Part shown: positions 9,457 to 17,383 of the stretch, piece by piece
How positions within the stretch are numbered: position 1 is the first letter of the stretch
Layout of the letters: every line of letters starts with the position of its first letter
NCBI RefSeq assembly: GCF_000258175.1
Contig: NZ_JH636049.1
Span: 4,255,482-4,319,481, forward strand
Reading direction: 5' to 3'
DNA length: 64,000 nt
Source: Saccharomonospora xinjiangensis XJ-54
GTDB lineage: Bacteria; Actinomycetota; Actinomycetes; Mycobacteriales; Pseudonocardiaceae
Notes under the pieces: model-generated
Told to the model about the DNA's origin: nothing
Database searches by the model: none
Seen by the model: the letters and a program-made list of their open reading frames with translations, nothing else
Translations under genes and position numbers: made by a program

Positions 9457-9471
9457 AGGGCCGTTGGTCAT
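9457..9471. promoter_or_regulatory. Possible DevR/DosR-like box upstream of the Usp gene
   Basis: AGGGCCGTTGGTCAT lies about 36 bp upstream of the Usp start and resembles the GGGNC-type half-sites described for DevR/DosR boxes near actinobacterial stress genes. The symmetry is imperfect (three of five arm bases pair). The remaining intergenic bases 9472-9634 show nothing else of note. Confidence 0.25.
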
Positions 9472-9634
9472 GGCTCTCGCCCGGGCAGCGGGTGCGCTTG
9501 GTGGACGGCTCGAAGCACCGGTTGACGCTATCGGCGAGCGCGTCCCTGCGAGCGTGCGGATCGGCACCGGACATACCGAAGGGTTCCGCGGTGCACACCC
9601 GTACCGTCGTGATCTCCTGACGCGACGCTGTGTC

Positions 9635-10813
9635 TTACTCCAGGAGTTGCCGCTCGATCGGGCTTCGGTTCCTGGCCCTCGGCGCGAGGCGCGCACCGCC
9701 GAGCGCGCGGGTGAGCCGATCCGCCTCGGCATCGATCGCCGCGACGGCCTCCGAACCCACATCCTCCAGCAGCCGGTACACGACATCGCCGTTGGCGGCT
9801 TGGGTCCATGCCCCCACCACGCGGCCGTTCCACCACACGGTGGGACCGGCGTTGCCGTTCGCGTCGAACAGGCGCTCGCCGTACTCGCCGAGGAACCACT
9901 CGCGGTGCCGCCAGCCCATCGACGTCGGGTCGAGCCCGGGCAGCAGCGCGGCCCACGGCGTGACCTCGGCCGGCGGCTCCGGTGTGCTCGCGAGAGCGAT
10001 TCCCTGCGCGCCGCACACCTCGACCTCCTCGGGGCGCAGCGCGGTGAGCACCCGCTTCGTCCTCGTCTTCGTCCAGCCCGTCCACCACTGGAGATCCTCG
10101 GGGGTCGCGGGGCCGTAGGCGGCGAGCCAGCGCCTGGCGAGTTCCCGCTCGGCTTCGGCCACCGGCAGCTCGGGGAGATCACCGCCGATCCAGGTCCGCA
10201 TCGTGGCCCAGCGGTACTGCTGGGAGGTCCACGTCCCTCGGGGCCGCCCCCGCACGACGAGCCCTTCCGCCGAGAGCAACAGCAGGACACGGCTGGCCAC
10301 GTTCTGCCTGCTCTCGTAGCGTTTCCCCGTCGAAAGAGCCAGCTTGGTGCCGAGCAGGGGATCGTCGCCTGCCAACTCGGCCGCGGTGGCTTCGCCCCGC
10401 GCTGACAGGGCCGCCAGCGCGGCCGCTCTCGCCTTGTCCACGAACGTCTCCGGCTCCTCGACGCCGTTCTGGTCGAGCATCGTGACCAGCAACCTGCGTT
10501 GGCCGTTCGCCACGTCCGACGAACACGAGGTGAGTACCAGTGGCGCCACGGCGCGCGAGGTGACGAACACGGTGCGCCGCATCGCGATCAGTCGCAGCAA
10601 ACTGCGGTCGTCGTAGAGCGACCGGTGCAGTGGTTCGGGTTCGGGCGCTCGCGTTCGAGCCCACGTGGCGAGATACACCGTGGCGGGGTCGGAGCTGTGC
10701 AGGGCGACGAGACTGTCGGCCACCTCGACAGGACAAGAGGCCGCCGACGGCGCGGTGAGCCGGTGCCGCACCCCCAGCAGAGCACGCCGCACGTCCGCGC
10801 CGATCCGTCTCAT
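9635..10813 (-). CDS. Winged-helix DNA-binding protein, AlkZ-like (HTH_42 family)
   Basis: About 392 aa. The start RRALLGVRHRLTAP, the segment SLVALHSSDPATVYLATWARTR, the central RGTWTSQQYRWATMRTWIGG and the C-terminal AWTQAANGDVVYRLLEDVG match the HTH_42 superfamily, which includes the AlkZ interstrand-crosslink DNA glycosylase of Streptomyces. AlkZ uses a QxQ catalytic motif near the N-terminus; here the corresponding position reads LHSSDP, so glycosylase activity is doubtful, as in many genomic paralogues. ATG 10813 is preceded by GAGGAGG with 5 bp spacing, which decides the start over an in-frame codon at 10846. It stands alone. Confidence 0.72.
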   Translation of the reverse strand: MRRIGADVRRALLGVRHRLTAPSAASCPVEVADSLVALHSSDPATVYLATWARTRAPEPEPLHRSLYDDRSLLRLIAMRRTVFVTSRAVAPLVLTSCSSDVANGQRRLLVTMLDQNGVEEPETFVDKARAAALAALSARGEATAAELAGDDPLLGTKLALSTGKRYESRQNVASRVLLLLSAEGLVVRGRPRGTWTSQQYRWATMRTWIGGDLPELPVAEAERELARRWLAAYGPATPEDLQWWTGWTKTRTKRVLTALRPEEVEVCGAQGIALASTPEPPAEVTPWAALLPGLDPTSMGWRHREWFLGEYGERLFDANGNAGPTVWWNGRVVGAWTQAANGDVVYRLLEDVGSEAVAAIDAEADRLTRALGGARLAPRARNRSPIERQLLE

Positions 10814-10908
10814 CCCGTCCTCCTCGCTCGTCGATGCGAGGCGCACCGTACCGGGAAGGTCCGACAGGATCAGCCACAGCCGAGCCCGGACGGCGTGAGT
10901 TCGTGAGC

Positions 10909-11106
10909 TCAGTTCTCGGCCACGACGATCGCACCGGAAGGGCAGCCGTCGGCGGCCTCGCGCGTCACCGCGTGTGATTCCTCGCCGGGCTCGGGGTCGA
11001 GAAGGACGACGACGCCGTCCTCGTCACGCTGGTCGAACACCTCAGGGGCCAGCAACGCGCACTGGCCCGCACCGCAGCAGATGTCCTGATCGACGCTGAC
11101 CTTCAT
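10909..11106 (-). CDS. Short ferredoxin, probably 3Fe-4S, P450-associated type
   Basis: A 65-aa ferredoxin with C10, C11, C16 and C55 (ICCGAGQC and GCPSGAI). This spacing, with one cysteine replaced relative to 4Fe-4S ferredoxins, is typical of the 3Fe-4S electron donors that serve actinomycete cytochromes P450. The acidic middle (DQRDEDG, DPEPGEE) fits a docking surface. AAGGGAAG precedes ATG 11106. Such genes normally sit next to a P450, but none is present on either side in this window, so its partner must be encoded elsewhere. Confidence 0.9.
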   Translation of the reverse strand: MKVSVDQDICCGAGQCALLAPEVFDQRDEDGVVVLLDPEPGEESHAVTREAADGCPSGAIVVAEN

Positions 11107-11570
11107 CCGGCTTCCCTTCCGGTTGTTCCGTTGCTCCAGGCCGAATCCTGATCCGGGTAGTCCGCGCGCACATCACTGTCGTGCGAGCCTTTCGCACTGT
11201 GCGAGTCCGGGCTATGACGCCGGTTCGTCCGTCCTGGAGTCACCACGTGGTTGCCGTTCGTAGCCAACCGTGGGAAGTCAATCGCGGCATAGTCTTCGTC
11301 GTCAAGCGACCGGGGTGAGCGGAGCGGAACGGTTCTCCTTGTCGCAGTCGCGACGGCTCGGTGGGACCTTGCGGTGCCCTCGCCGACGGCTGTCGCGCGG
11401 ACCCTGAGCTCTCCGGCGTTACGGGCTCTGTTCAACCGCGTCACGGCCCCGGTGAGGACGGGAGCAGACGACGCCTGCCGTCCTTCACCGGGCCGTTACG
11501 AAGCGCAGCACTCCCGGCGACCGGGGTTCTTCAGTCCATCAAGGATGGTTGCGACGTTCTTCGCGACCGT
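11107..11570. other. 464-bp intergenic region, no supported gene
   Basis: Noticeably less G+C-rich than its neighbours around 11,140-11,300. It holds a small inverted repeat, GTGCGA (11181-11186) and TCGCAC (11192-11197), upstream of the ferredoxin, which could be an operator. A minus-strand reading frame of 113 codons (11103-11444) overlaps the ferredoxin start by ATGA. It has a random-looking Arg/Thr/Ser-rich product and no convincing ribosome-binding site, so it is not called. Confidence 0.4.
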
Positions 11571-12332
11571 TCACGGCACCTCGCGCAGGAAGGACTCCAA
11601 GCTCGTCGCGAGCGCGACAGGAGTCTCGTCGATGGCGTAGTGGCCGCAGTTGGCGAGGACATCGACGGCGCAGTTCGGGTACCACTGGGTGAACGTCTGC
11701 CGCATGGTCTGCTCGCCGAGTGCGGGGTCGTGCTCGCCGACGATCACCTTCACCGGCACGGGGTTGCCCTCGATCTCCGTGTGGAAGTCGGTTTTGGCCC
11801 AGGCCAGCAGGTAGTCGGCGAACGCGCGTTCGTCGGAGTGGTCGAGCGAATGCCGCACCACGGCGTCGAGCCATACACCGGTGAGCCGGTTCCCCGTGGT
11901 CAGATCGACGATCGCCCGCCGGTGACCGGGGTTGGCCGCCGCGCCGGAGAACAGCGCCCAGCCCTCGTCGTCGAACGGCACGCCCGAGGCAGGTACGGGC
12001 GAGATACCGACGAGCGAGCGCACGCGATCGGGCGCATCGGCGAGGACGCGCTGTACGACGGCGCCGCCCATCGAGTGGCCCACGAGGGAGACGCGGTCGG
12101 CCGACAGCGCGTCGGCCACGGCGAGCACGTCGGTGGCGGCCTCGGCGAGTGTGTGCTCGCCCGGCTCGCCGCGCCGGTCGCCGTACCCGCGCAGATTCAT
12201 GAAGACGTATCGGAACGTCGCGGTGTCGAGGTGGGGGACGAGCGGCCGCCATGCGCCCGCCGAACCGAGCCAGCCGTGCACGGCGATGACGGTGTGCGCT
12301 CCGTCGCCGACGATGTCGAATCCCTTGGCCAC
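11571..12332 (-). CDS. Alpha/beta hydrolase
   Basis: A 253-aa cytoplasmic hydrolase of the alpha/beta fold. Visible: oxyanion segment HGWLGSAGAW, nucleophile elbow GHSMGG (Ser), GEHDPA (Asp) and NCGHYAIDE (His), giving a complete Ser-Asp-His triad. The cap region between residues about 125 and 185 is short. The substrate is unknown; esters, lactones or acyl compounds are all possible. The frame is open far upstream, but GTG 12332 is preceded by AGGAGGC with good spacing and gives the usual family length. It is divergent from the ceb operon; the CebR operators lie closer to cebE, so co-regulation is possible but not shown. Confidence 0.87.
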   Translation of the reverse strand: MAKGFDIVGDGAHTVIAVHGWLGSAGAWRPLVPHLDTATFRYVFMNLRGYGDRRGEPGEHTLAEAATDVLAVADALSADRVSLVGHSMGGAVVQRVLADAPDRVRSLVGISPVPASGVPFDDEGWALFSGAAANPGHRRAIVDLTTGNRLTGVWLDAVVRHSLDHSDERAFADYLLAWAKTDFHTEIEGNPVPVKVIVGEHDPALGEQTMRQTFTQWYPNCAVDVLANCGHYAIDETPVALATSLESFLREVP

Positions 12333-12448
12333 GTTGCCTCCTCGGTGTCCTGGCGGGTGGGTAGCACCGGTGCGTGAGTCGCCCCGATGTGTGAGTCGCA
12401 CTGTAGCGGCTGGACCGGTGTCGAAAGGTGCCACCGTTGGGAGCGCGC

Positions 12449-12490
12449 GTGCGGGAAGTGCGGACACGCGTGCAGGAGGTGCGGACACGG
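12449..12490. repeat. Two 21-bp direct repeats in the ceb upstream region
   Basis: Units at 12449-12469 and 12470-12490 both begin GTGC, share GTGCGGACACG in the second half and differ at only three positions. The 21-bp period equals that of the longer array after xylA (20927-21052). They lie just upstream of the first CebR operator. A CebR-like half-site, TGGGAGCGC, sits at 12438-12446. Confidence 0.7.
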
Positions 12491-12500
12491 TGCGCTGGGT

Positions 12501-12514
12501 TGGGAGCGCTCCCA
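12501..12514. promoter_or_regulatory. CebR/CelR operator, distal copy
   Basis: Perfect 14-bp palindrome TGGGAGCGCTCCCA. This is exactly the operator bound by CebR in Streptomyces and CelR in Thermobifida, which are released by cellobiose or cellotriose. It lies 154 bp upstream of cebE, and its centre is 106 bp from the proximal copy, so looping or cooperative repression is plausible. Confidence 0.93.
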
Positions 12515-12566
12515 ATTTTCTTCGATGTGTGGGCTGGCGGTTTGGTAACGGGCTGGTCATTGGGCA

Positions 12567-12595
12567 TTGACACTCGGAGCATGTGGCGGCAGGCT
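12567..12595 (+). promoter_or_regulatory. Probable cebE promoter
   Basis: A perfect TTGACA -35 box at 12567-12572 is followed after 17 bp by CAGGCT (12590-12595) as a weak -10. It lies between the two CebR operators, and the proximal operator would cover the transcription start. Confidence 0.5.
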
Positions 12596-12606
12596 GCTCA
12601 TCCGAC

Positions 12607-12620
12607 TGGGAGCGCTCCCA
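12607..12620. promoter_or_regulatory. CebR/CelR operator, proximal copy
   Basis: Second perfect TGGGAGCGCTCCCA palindrome, 34 bp before the cebE start and just downstream of the predicted -10. A bound LacI-family repressor would block initiation or clearance. Confidence 0.93.
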
Positions 12621-12654
12621 GTTTCCGTGTAGCCAAACCCAATGAGGGGTGACC

Positions 12655-13947
12655 GTGCGACACCGACTTCGACGCGCCAGACGTGCCACCGCCGTGACCA
12701 CAGCCGCCGCTGCCTGCCTGGTGACCGTTGCCTGTGGCGGCGATGCCGCCGACGCGAACGGCAAGACCCAGATCAGCATCTCGACGTTCGGCGAGTTCGG
12801 GTACGAAGAGCTCTACGCCGAATACGAGCGCCTGCACAGCGACATCGACATCGTCCCCCACACCACCGGCCAGGGCGGGCCGTACCACCAGGCCCTGTTC
12901 ACCAAGCTCGGTGCTGGTTCGGGCCTCGACGACGTCGTGGCCATCGAGGAGGCCCACCTTCCCGAGGCATTGGACAAGTCGAGCCGGTTCCACGACCTGC
13001 GTGAGGTCGGCCCGGCCGAGGTGAGCCCCGGCCGCTGGCTCGACTGGAAGTACCAGTCGGCTGTGGACAAGGAGGGCAGGCTGATCGGATACGGCACCGA
13101 CACCGGCCCGCTGGCGATGTGCTACCGCAAGGACCTCTTCGAGAAGGCGGGGCTGCCGTCGGAACCGGACGAGGTGGGGGAGCTGTTCGCGACCTGGGAC
13201 AGCTATTTCGACGCCGGTGACACGTTCGTCGCGAACAGCGACGGCGTGGCGTGGTTTGACTCGGCCGCGCAGATTTTCAACGCGATGCAGAACCAGCTCG
13301 ATGTCGGCTACTTCGACCGGCAGGACCGGTTGACGATCGAGTCGAACGCCGAGATCCGGCGGAACTGGGACACCGTCACCGACGCGGTGAATCGTGGCCA
13401 GTCGGCGGGTCTCGTGGCCTTCTCCAACGAGTGGAACAGCGGATTCAAGCAGTCGGCCTTCGCGACGAAGACGTGCCCTTCGTGGATGCTCGGAGTGATC
13501 GAGGAGCAGGCCGGTGACGAACTCGCGGGCGAGTGGGCCGTCACCTCGGCTTTCCCGGGAGGGCCGCGAAACTGGGGCGGTTCCTACCTCGCTGTACCGA
13601 CTCAGAGCGAGCACGCCGAGGAGGCCGCGGCGTTCGCGGCGTGGCTGACCGCACCGGAACAGCAGATCAAGGCGTTCAAGGCGGCAGGGGCATTCCCCAG
13701 CCAGGTGGAAGCGCTGGAGTCGCCGGAACTGCTCTCCGCCACCAATGACTACTTCGGCGGCGCGAAGATCGGCGAACTGTTCGCGGAGCAGGCGAAGACG
13801 ATCGGAGAGGCCCAGTACAAGGGGCCGGGCGACGGCAAGATCCAGGAGAACGCGCTCGCCCCGGCGTTGCAGGCTGTGGAGCAGGGCGCCTCGGCCGATG
13901 AGGGCTGGCAGCAGTTCGTCGCGTCCGCCAAGCAGATCGCGTCCTGA
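12655..13947 (+). CDS. cebE: Cellobiose/cello-oligosaccharide ABC transporter solute-binding lipoprotein
   Basis: A 430-aa family 1 sugar-binding protein. It has a twin-arginine-like basic leader, a hydrophobic segment and a cysteine (C27, in VTVACGG) suited to lipid attachment. The mature part has TFGEFGYEELYAEYERLH, IDIVPHTTGQGGPYHQAL and WNSGFKQSAFATKTCPSWM, as in oligosaccharide binders. The start is taken as GTG 12655, five bases after GAGGGG; GTG 12649 is the next in-frame option. It heads cebE-cebF-cebG-bglC-cebR, and the two CebR operators upstream identify the substrate as cellobiose or cellotriose rather than another sugar. No ATPase is encoded here; in Streptomyces the shared MsiK serves this role. 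Confidence 0.88.
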   Translation: MRHRLRRARRATAVTTAAAACLVTVACGGDAADANGKTQISISTFGEFGYEELYAEYERLHSDIDIVPHTTGQGGPYHQALFTKLGAGSGLDDVVAIEEAHLPEALDKSSRFHDLREVGPAEVSPGRWLDWKYQSAVDKEGRLIGYGTDTGPLAMCYRKDLFEKAGLPSEPDEVGELFATWDSYFDAGDTFVANSDGVAWFDSAAQIFNAMQNQLDVGYFDRQDRLTIESNAEIRRNWDTVTDAVNRGQSAGLVAFSNEWNSGFKQSAFATKTCPSWMLGVIEEQAGDELAGEWAVTSAFPGGPRNWGGSYLAVPTQSEHAEEAAAFAAWLTAPEQQIKAFKAAGAFPSQVEALESPELLSATNDYFGGAKIGELFAEQAKTIGEAQYKGPGDGKIQENALAPALQAVEQGASADEGWQQFVASAKQIAS

Positions 13948-13958
13948 CGGGAGCGGAT

Positions 13959-14963
13959 GTGACTGGTTCGAGCCCCGCTCCGGCCGCTGCCGAAGCAGAG
14001 ACGGTGACTCCCGGGCCGGCAGGCGCCACGGCGCCGCCGCGCCCGGGCTGGCGCGACCGGTTGAGCCGGTGGGACGTGCGCTATTCGCCGTACCTCTACG
14101 TGGCGCCGTTCTTCGTCATCTTCGGGATCGTCGGGCTTTTTCCCCTGCTGTACACGGCATTCGTGTCGTTCTTCGAGTGGGACCTGATCGACGACGACCC
14201 GGCGTTCGCCGGTCTGGACAACTACGTCCAGCTCTTCGGTGATCCGCAGTTCTGGACGACGCTGACCAACACGGTGAGCATCTTCCTGCTCTCCAGCGTT
14301 CCGCAGATCGTCATCGCGGTGCTGCTCGCGGCCCTGCTCAACACCAGGGTGAGGTTCGCGACCGGATGGCGGGTCGGTGTGCTGATGCCGTACGTGGCGA
14401 GCCTCGTCGCGCTGGGCATCATCTTCGCCAATCTGTTCGGCCCGCAGTACGGACTCGTCAACGGGTTGCTGGAACTACTCGGTCTCGACCGGGTGGACTG
14501 GCAGGCCGATCGGTTCGCCAGCCATGTGGCCATCGCCGTCATGGTGAACTGGCGGTGGACCGGCTACAACGCCCTCATCGTGCTGGCCGCCATGCAGGCC
14601 ATCCCGAAGGAGGTCCACGAGGCTGCCGTGGTGGACGGCGCGGGCCCGGTGCGCCGGTTCGTCAGCGTCACACTCCCGATGCTGCGTCCGACACTGATCT
14701 TCGTGGTGATCACCTCGACGATCGGAGGGCTTCAGATCTTCACCGAGCCGAAGCTGTTCGATGCCATGCCTGGGTCGAACAACGGTGGCTCGACCCACCA
14801 GTTCCAGACCATCACGCTGTACATGTACCAGGCGGCGTTCGAGAGGGAGGACCTCGGCTACGCCTCGGCCATCGCCTGGGTGCTCTTCGTGATCATCATC
14901 GGCATCGCTCTGATCAATTTCTTCCTGACAAAGCGGATCGCTTCGACGGGGGAGGACCGATGA
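13959..14963 (+). CDS. cebF: Cellobiose ABC transporter permease CebF
   Basis: A 334-aa inner-membrane permease of the MalF type: a Pro/Ala-rich cytoplasmic N-terminus, then about six helices. The EAA loop that contacts the ATPase is seen as EVHEAAVVDGAGPVRRFVSV. GTG 13959 begins 11 bp after cebE. Its last bases overlap cebG as ATGA, indicating translational coupling. Function and substrate are inferred from the operon: it forms the channel with CebG for sugar delivered by CebE. Confidence 0.88.
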   Translation: MTGSSPAPAAAEAETVTPGPAGATAPPRPGWRDRLSRWDVRYSPYLYVAPFFVIFGIVGLFPLLYTAFVSFFEWDLIDDDPAFAGLDNYVQLFGDPQFWTTLTNTVSIFLLSSVPQIVIAVLLAALLNTRVRFATGWRVGVLMPYVASLVALGIIFANLFGPQYGLVNGLLELLGLDRVDWQADRFASHVAIAVMVNWRWTGYNALIVLAAMQAIPKEVHEAAVVDGAGPVRRFVSVTLPMLRPTLIFVVITSTIGGLQIFTEPKLFDAMPGSNNGGSTHQFQTITLYMYQAAFEREDLGYASAIAWVLFVIIIGIALINFFLTKRIASTGEDR

Positions 14964-15826
14964 GCGCCGTACCACTCCTTCGCTCCCGGCGGCGGCCGAG
15001 GATCGCCGGGCCCGGCAGGCCGAACATCTGGGTCTACGGCCTGCTCACGGCCTTCGTGCTCGGTTCGATCTTCCCGTTCTACTGGTCGTTCCTCGTGGCC
15101 AGCAGGGACAGCTCAATACTCACCGAGCAGGTGCCGCCGCTGGTTCCCGGTGGCAACTTCTTCGCCAACGCCGCGCGGGTCTTCGACACCGTGCCGTTCT
15201 GGAAGGCACTGGGCAACAGCATCATCGTGTCCGGTTCGGTGACGATCTCGACGGTGCTGTTCTCCAGCCTCGCCGGGTTCGCTTTCGCCAAACTCCGGTT
15301 CAAAGGACGCAACGCGCTGTTCCTCTTCGTCGTCGCGACGCTGGCGGTGCCGACACAGCTCGGAATCATCCCGCTGTACATGGCGATGGCGGAGCTGGGC
15401 TGGGCGAACGAACTCCAGGCTGTGATCGTGCCCAACCTGGTCACCGCGATCGGTGTGTTCTGGATGCGCCAGTACACGGTGAGCGCCGTGCCGTCGGAGT
15501 TGATCGAGGCGGCTCGGATGGATGGTTGCTCCATGATCCGCGTGTTCTGGCACGTGTGCCTTCCCGCAGTCAGGCCTGCTGCGGCGTTCCTGGCGATGTT
15601 CACGTTCATGACGTCGTGGAACGACTTCCTGTGGCCGTTGGTGGCACTAGGCCCCGACAACCCGACCGTCCAGGTGGCGCTGGAGAAATTGCAGAGTGGG
15701 TACTACGTGGACTACTCGCTCGTCCTCACCGGAACCACACTGGCCACGGTTCCGATTCTCGTCGTGTTCTTCCTGCTCGGCCGCCAGATCGTGGCCGGCA
15801 TCATGCAAGGCGCTGTAAAGGGGTAG
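14960..15826 (+). CDS. cebG: Cellobiose ABC transporter permease CebG
   Basis: A 288-aa MalG-type permease with six helices and the EAA loop ELIEAARMDGCSMIRVFWHVCLP. The start is fixed by GGGGGAGG just upstream and by the ATGA overlap with cebF; longer in-frame readings upstream are antisense-like artefacts inside cebF. It pairs with CebF to form the transmembrane part of the cello-oligosaccharide importer. Confidence 0.88.
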   Translation: MSAVPLLRSRRRPRIAGPGRPNIWVYGLLTAFVLGSIFPFYWSFLVASRDSSILTEQVPPLVPGGNFFANAARVFDTVPFWKALGNSIIVSGSVTISTVLFSSLAGFAFAKLRFKGRNALFLFVVATLAVPTQLGIIPLYMAMAELGWANELQAVIVPNLVTAIGVFWMRQYTVSAVPSELIEAARMDGCSMIRVFWHVCLPAVRPAAAFLAMFTFMTSWNDFLWPLVALGPDNPTVQVALEKLQSGYYVDYSLVLTGTTLATVPILVVFFLLGRQIVAGIMQGAVKG

Positions 15827-15829
15827 TTC

Positions 15830-17383
15830 GTGCCGACCAGCAATGAGCACAGCGGATCTGGACTCGGGTCCGGGAACCCGGCAAACACCGCGAGTACCAC
15901 GAGTACCGCGAATACCACGGATACACTGAACACGCTGGACATAGTGGACACAGTGGACACAGTGGGCCCCGTGGACACTGTGGACGCCCTGGACACACGT
16001 GAGGGTCCTGGTCCGGTGACCTTCCCTCCCGGTTTCGTGTGGGGTGTCGCCACGGCGGCCTTCCAGGTCGAGGGGTCCACAACGGCCGACGGCCGATCTC
16101 CGTCCATTTGGGACACCTTCTGTGACACGGACGGCGCTGTGGCAGGCGGCGACACCGGAGAACCCGCGGCCGACCACTACCGGAGGATGCCGTCCGATGT
16201 CGCACTCATGCGAGAGCTGGGCGTCGGCGCGTACCGGTTCTCCCTCGCGTGGCCGAGGGTGCGGCCCGATGGTGGCGATGTCAATCCCCGAGGGCTCGAC
16301 TTCTACGAGAGGCTGGTGGACACGCTGCTGGAGGCCGGGATCATCCCGTGGCCGACGCTGTACCACTGGGATCTGCCGCAGGCACTTGAAGATCGGGGAG
16401 GGTGGACCGCGCGGGACACCGCTGCCCGGTTCGCCGACTACGCCGCTACCGTGGTGGACCGGCTGGGCGACAGGGTGACGACGTGGACCACTCTGAACGA
16501 ACCGTGGTGCTCGGCCTTCCTCGGATACGGCTCGGGCAGGCACGCGCCGGGCCGCACCGATCCCGGGGCCGCGGTCGCGGCGGCGCACCATCTACTGCTC
16601 GCCCACGGGCTGGCCGCCACCGCCGTGCGGGCGCGGGTGCCGGACGCCGAGGTCGGCGTGACCCTCAACCTCTTCCCCGTCAGCCCGGCCGATCCGCGAA
16701 GCCAGGAAGACCTGGAGGTGGCACGCCGCGTTGACGGCTTGCAGAATCGATTGTTCCTCGATCCGGTGCTGCTGTCCCGGTATCCCGAGGATGTCCTCGC
16801 CGATCTGGAACCATGGCTCGGCGAGGTCGTGCGGGACGGCGACGAGGCCGTCATCGGCGCGGGCGCGGACTTCCTCGGCGTGAACTACTACCGCGACCTG
16901 TTCGTGTCGTCGGCGCCGGACGAGCAATCGGGGCCGCCGTCGGAATGGGTCGGTACCGACCACGTCAGCTTCCCGGAGCGGGGGCTTCCCAGGACTGACT
17001 CCGGTTGGGACGTCAACGCGGGGGAGCTGACCGGGTTGCTGCTGCGACTGCACACCGAGTATCCACGGCTTCCGCTCTACATCACCGAGAACGGCGCGGC
17101 GTTCCGGGACGAGGTGGGGCCCGGCGGCCGCATCGAGGACGCCGATCGCATCGCGTTCGTGGAAGCTCATTTGCTCGCCGCGCACCGGGCCGTGGCACGG
17201 GGCGTGGATCTGCGCGGGTACTTCTACTGGTCGCTGCTCGACAACTTCGAGTGGGCCGAGGGCTACGCCAAGCGTTTCGGGCTCGTCTACGTTGACTACG
17301 AGACCCAGCGCAGGACCCCGAAGGCCAGTGCTGCATGGTATTCGCGAGTGATGGCGGACAACGGTTTGGCAGGACGGCGATGA
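15830..17383 (+). CDS. bglC: GH1 beta-glucosidase with repetitive N-terminal extension
   Basis: Family 1 glycoside hydrolase that splits imported cellobiose to glucose in the cytoplasm; no signal peptide is seen. The acid/base is E224 in TLNEPW and the nucleophile E420 in YITENG. FPPGFVWGVATAAFQVEGS begins the barrel at residue 65. At 517 aa it is about 50 residues longer than usual. The excess is an N-terminal Ser/Thr/Asn-rich stretch ending in seven tripeptides of VDT type (residues 36-56), encoded by 9-bp repeats. GTG 15830 lies 3 bp after cebG and no better internal start is seen; the first conserved block could also be reached from a later GTG. Its end overlaps cebR as ATGA. Confidence 0.9.
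   Translation: MPTSNEHSGSGLGSGNPANTASTTSTANTTDTLNTLDIVDTVDTVGPVDTVDALDTREGPGPVTFPPGFVWGVATAAFQVEGSTTADGRSPSIWDTFCDTDGAVAGGDTGEPAADHYRRMPSDVALMRELGVGAYRFSLAWPRVRPDGGDVNPRGLDFYERLVDTLLEAGIIPWPTLYHWDLPQALEDRGGWTARDTAARFADYAATVVDRLGDRVTTWTTLNEPWCSAFLGYGSGRHAPGRTDPGAAVAAAHHLLLAHGLAATAVRARVPDAEVGVTLNLFPVSPADPRSQEDLEVARRVDGLQNRLFLDPVLLSRYPEDVLADLEPWLGEVVRDGDEAVIGAGADFLGVNYYRDLFVSSAPDEQSGPPSEWVGTDHVSFPERGLPRTDSGWDVNAGELTGLLLRLHTEYPRLPLYITENGAAFRDEVGPGGRIEDADRIAFVEAHLLAAHRAVARGVDLRGYFYWSLLDNFEWAEGYAKRFGLVYVDYETQRRTPKASAAWYSRVMADNGLAGRR
15935..15997 (+). repeat. Seven 9-bp tandem repeats inside bglC
   Basis: Seven consecutive 9-bp units related to GTGGACACA, in frame. They encode LDI, VDT, VDT, VGP, VDT, VDA and LDT. 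They lie upstream of the conserved GH1 domain, so copy-number change would alter only the leader length. Confidence 0.85.

Noticed and set aside
9635..10813. Functional AlkZ interstrand-crosslink glycosylase
   Set aside because: The family fold is present but the catalytic QxQ motif is not seen at the expected place, so only the family-level call is kept.
11103..11444. 113-codon minus-strand reading frame overlapping the ferredoxin start by ATGA
   Set aside because: The product is Arg/Thr/Ser-rich with no recognisable domain, codon choice is unlike the neighbours, and no ribosome-binding site is seen.
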